From the NCBI GenBank assembly GCA_024710825.1, contig JANJUA010000257.1, forward strand, positions 1 to 8,720: a stretch of DNA of 8,720 nt. The letters run 5' to 3'. Below, one piece after another: positions 7,676-8,720 of this stretch. The stretch comes from Solirubrobacteraceae bacterium. GTDB lineage: Bacteria; Actinomycetota; Thermoleophilia; Solirubrobacterales; Solirubrobacteraceae. The notes under the pieces are model-generated. The model saw nothing but the letters and a program-made list of their open reading frames with translations. It did not search any database and was not told where the DNA came from. Both the position numbers and the translations under genes were made by a program. Numbering within the stretch: the stretch's first letter is position 1; every line of letters starts with the position of its first letter.

Positions 7676-7718
7676 AGCCATCTCTGCGGAAAACCCGCAA
7701 TCGGCCTGCGGCGAACCC
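7662..7718. repeat. Three direct repeats at an exact 22-base period, candidate tandem operator
   Basis: Units start at 7662, 7684 and 7706 and read CTGCGGGGAAGCC, CTGCGGAAAACCC and CTGCGGCGAACCC. Aligned without gaps they share CTGCGGnnAAsCC, with 10 of 13 columns invariant. The 22-base step is about two helical turns, so all copies face the same side of the DNA. The second unit extends into a perfect dyad, TGCGG-N5-CCGCA (7685-7699). A further CTGCGG lies on the - strand at 7632-7627, next to the possible narG -10. Unit centres are about 58, 80 and 102 bases upstream of narG, a usual range for activator sites. The repeat is observed; a regulatory role is inferred, and the binding protein is unknown. 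Confidence 0.55.
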
Positions 7719-7743
7719 GTGAGTCCGCGACGGGACGGTGCGC

Positions 7744-7772
7744 TTGAACGTCCGCCGCCCAGCGCTGATGCT
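7744..7772 (+). promoter_or_regulatory. Possible promoter of the divergent membrane-protein gene
   Basis: TTGAAC (7744-7749) and GATGCT (7767-7772) are 17 bases apart, and the second ends 6 bases before the ATG at 7779. This would again give a transcript starting at the start codon, matching the lack of a ribosome binding site. GATGCT is a poor -10 match, so confidence is low. Confidence 0.25.
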
Positions 7773-7778
7773 GCGCCG

Positions 7779-8720
7779 ATGTCGTCCCCGCCCGCCCCTC
7801 TGCGACGCCCGCGCATGGCCCCGCCGCGGCCTCCTCGCCGGTCGCCCGCGGGCGTCCTCGCGGCGACCTTCGCGGTGGCCGGCGCGCTGCTCGTCGCCGC
7901 GGCCGTCGTCGCGGTCGCGGGCTCGCTCGCGGACTGGCCGCTCACGCGCTGGGCGGCGCTGCACCTGGCGCTTCTGGGCGGCGTGTCGATGCTCGTGCTC
8001 GGGGCGGCGCAGTTCTTCGCGGGGGCGTTCCTGGCCACGGACCCGCCCTCGCGCGCCGTGGTCGCGTGGCAGCGCGTCCTGTGGCCCGTGGGCGTCGTGC
8101 TCGTCGTCGTCGGGCGCTGGGAGCGCGTCGACCCGCTCGTCACCTGCGGCTTCGCGCTGCTGCTGGTCGCGCTCGCGCTCTTCGCCGTCGGCCTCCGGCA
8201 GCTCGAGCGGCGCTCGCTCCAGCGGGCGCCGTGGGCGGTCCGCTGGTACCAGGCCTGCATCGCGTTCCTCGTCGTGGGAGGCGCGCTCGGCACCGAGATC
8301 GCCCGCGGCGCGAGCTGGATCCCGGGCGACGGCGTGGCCGCGCACGTGACCCTCAACGTCGTCGGCTGGCTCGGAACGGCCATCGTCGGGACGGTGCACA
8401 CGTTCGTGCCGTCGATGGTCGGCGGTCGCCTGGCGCGTCCGGCGCTCCAGCGCCCGACGTTCCGCTGGTGGGTCGCCGGGGTGACCGCGCTGTCGGGCGG
8501 CTGGCTGCTCGACGTCTCCGTGCTGGCCGTGGCAGGGCTGCTCGGGCTGCTCGCGGCGACGACGCTTCTGCTCGTCAACCTCGGCGCGACCGCTCGCGGA
8601 TCGATGTCCGTGGGCTCCGTGCCCGCCGGCCTCGTGCTGGCGGGCCAGGCGGCGTTGGCGGCCGCGCTGGCGCTCGCGCTCGTCGCCTCGCCGCTGCACC
8701 CGGCGGCGATGCCGTGGGAG
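7779..8720 (+). CDS. Polytopic membrane protein, haem-copper-oxidase/NnrS-like, 3' end outside window
   Basis: An open frame runs from the ATG at 7779 through the last base of the window, giving 314 residues without a stop. After a Pro/Arg-rich N-terminus it has about nine hydrophobic helices, near residues 26-50, 57-84, 100-112, 118-140, 155-172, 187-210, 229-245, 247-270 and 281-303. Histidines lie in helices: H62 (WAALHLALLGG), H189 and H207 (HVTLNVVGW, then GTVHTFVPSM). The HxxLNxxGWxG...GTxxxFxP pattern resembles, from memory, membrane domains of haem-copper-oxidase-like or NnrS-like proteins, including those at the N-terminus of actinobacterial copper nitrite-reductase/multicopper-oxidase proteins. 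I cannot prove which, because the C-terminal part is missing. ATG 7815 is an alternative start; neither has a clear ribosome site. Divergent from narG and sharing its promoter region, it may act in nitrite/NO metabolism. Confidence 0.75.
   Translation, partial: MSSPPAPLRRPRMAPPRPPRRSPAGVLAATFAVAGALLVAAAVVAVAGSLADWPLTRWAALHLALLGGVSMLVLGAAQFFAGAFLATDPPSRAVVAWQRVLWPVGVVLVVVGRWERVDPLVTCGFALLLVALALFAVGLRQLERRSLQRAPWAVRWYQACIAFLVVGGALGTEIARGASWIPGDGVAAHVTLNVVGWLGTAIVGTVHTFVPSMVGGRLARPALQRPTFRWWVAGVTALSGGWLLDVSVLAVAGLLGLLAATTLLLVNLGATARGSMSVGSVPAGLVLAGQAALAAALALALVASPLHPAAMPWE

Noticed and set aside
7611..7778. Classical anaerobic operators (FNR-type TTGAT-N4-ATCAA, Rex-type dyads, NarL heptamer pairs).
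   Set aside because: None could be read on either strand of the divergent promoter region; only the CTGCGG repeats and the GGGCTTC inverted repeat stand out.
7738..8349. A 203-codon + strand open frame overlapping the membrane gene.
   Set aside because: The product is an Arg/Ser-rich run without membrane helices or a recognisable family. The frame from 7779 gives a coherent polytopic membrane protein and stays open to the window end.
7611..8699. The narG reading frame stays open for about 363 codons upstream of its ATG, which would give a 1584-residue protein.
   Set aside because: The extension is low-complexity Arg/Asp/Gly/His-rich sequence antisense to the membrane-protein gene, has no NarG homology, and family length and alignment fit the ATG at 7610.
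1..8720. CRISPR arrays, insertion sequences, tRNA/rRNA genes and phage attachment sites.
   Set aside because: No spaced identical repeats, transposase-like proteins, terminal inverted repeats or RNA-gene signatures were seen. The window is almost fully occupied by recognised genes.

Overview
The window is strongly GC-rich (about 70% by eye) and codes with G/C in almost every third codon position. Together with Shine-Dalgarno-poor, apparently leaderless starts and the protein variants seen, this points to a high-GC actinobacterium. A Thermoleophilia/Solirubrobacterales-type organism is possible, but that is a guess from memory of the protein styles and not something the sequence proves.

Layout. 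(1) Positions 1-776, + strand: the 3' part of a 2-oxo acid dehydrogenase E2 (dihydrolipoamide acyltransferase) gene, whose lipoyl and subunit-binding domains lie off the left edge. (2) Positions 777-896: a convergent intergenic gap with two perfect hairpins, one for each converging transcript. (3) Positions 897-7610, - strand: a complete respiratory nitrate reductase operon, transcribed right to left as narG-narH-narJ-narI, with every junction overlapping by 1-4 bases. (4) Positions 7611-7778: a 168-base divergent promoter region holding three ungapped direct repeats at an exact 22-base period, an inverted repeat, and a weak promoter-like pair for each direction. (5) Positions 7779-8720, + strand: the 5' part of a polytopic membrane protein that runs off the right edge.

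How it works together. NarG (Mo-bisMGD catalytic subunit), NarH (four Fe-S clusters) and NarI (dihaem quinol-oxidising membrane anchor) form the membrane-bound nitrate reductase, which passes electrons from (mena)quinol to nitrate on the cytoplasmic side. NarJ is the dedicated assembly chaperone. All metal-ligand residues checked against the E. coli enzyme (recalled from memory) are present. The divergent membrane protein carries histidines in membrane helices and resembles haem-copper-oxidase/NnrS-like membrane domains; by position it may act in the next denitrification step or in NO handling. No nitrate/nitrite transporter and no cofactor genes are visible here.

The nar operon itself is textbook. 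The parts that merit a second look are the repeat-bearing divergent promoter and the truncated membrane gene. I see no clearly new system.
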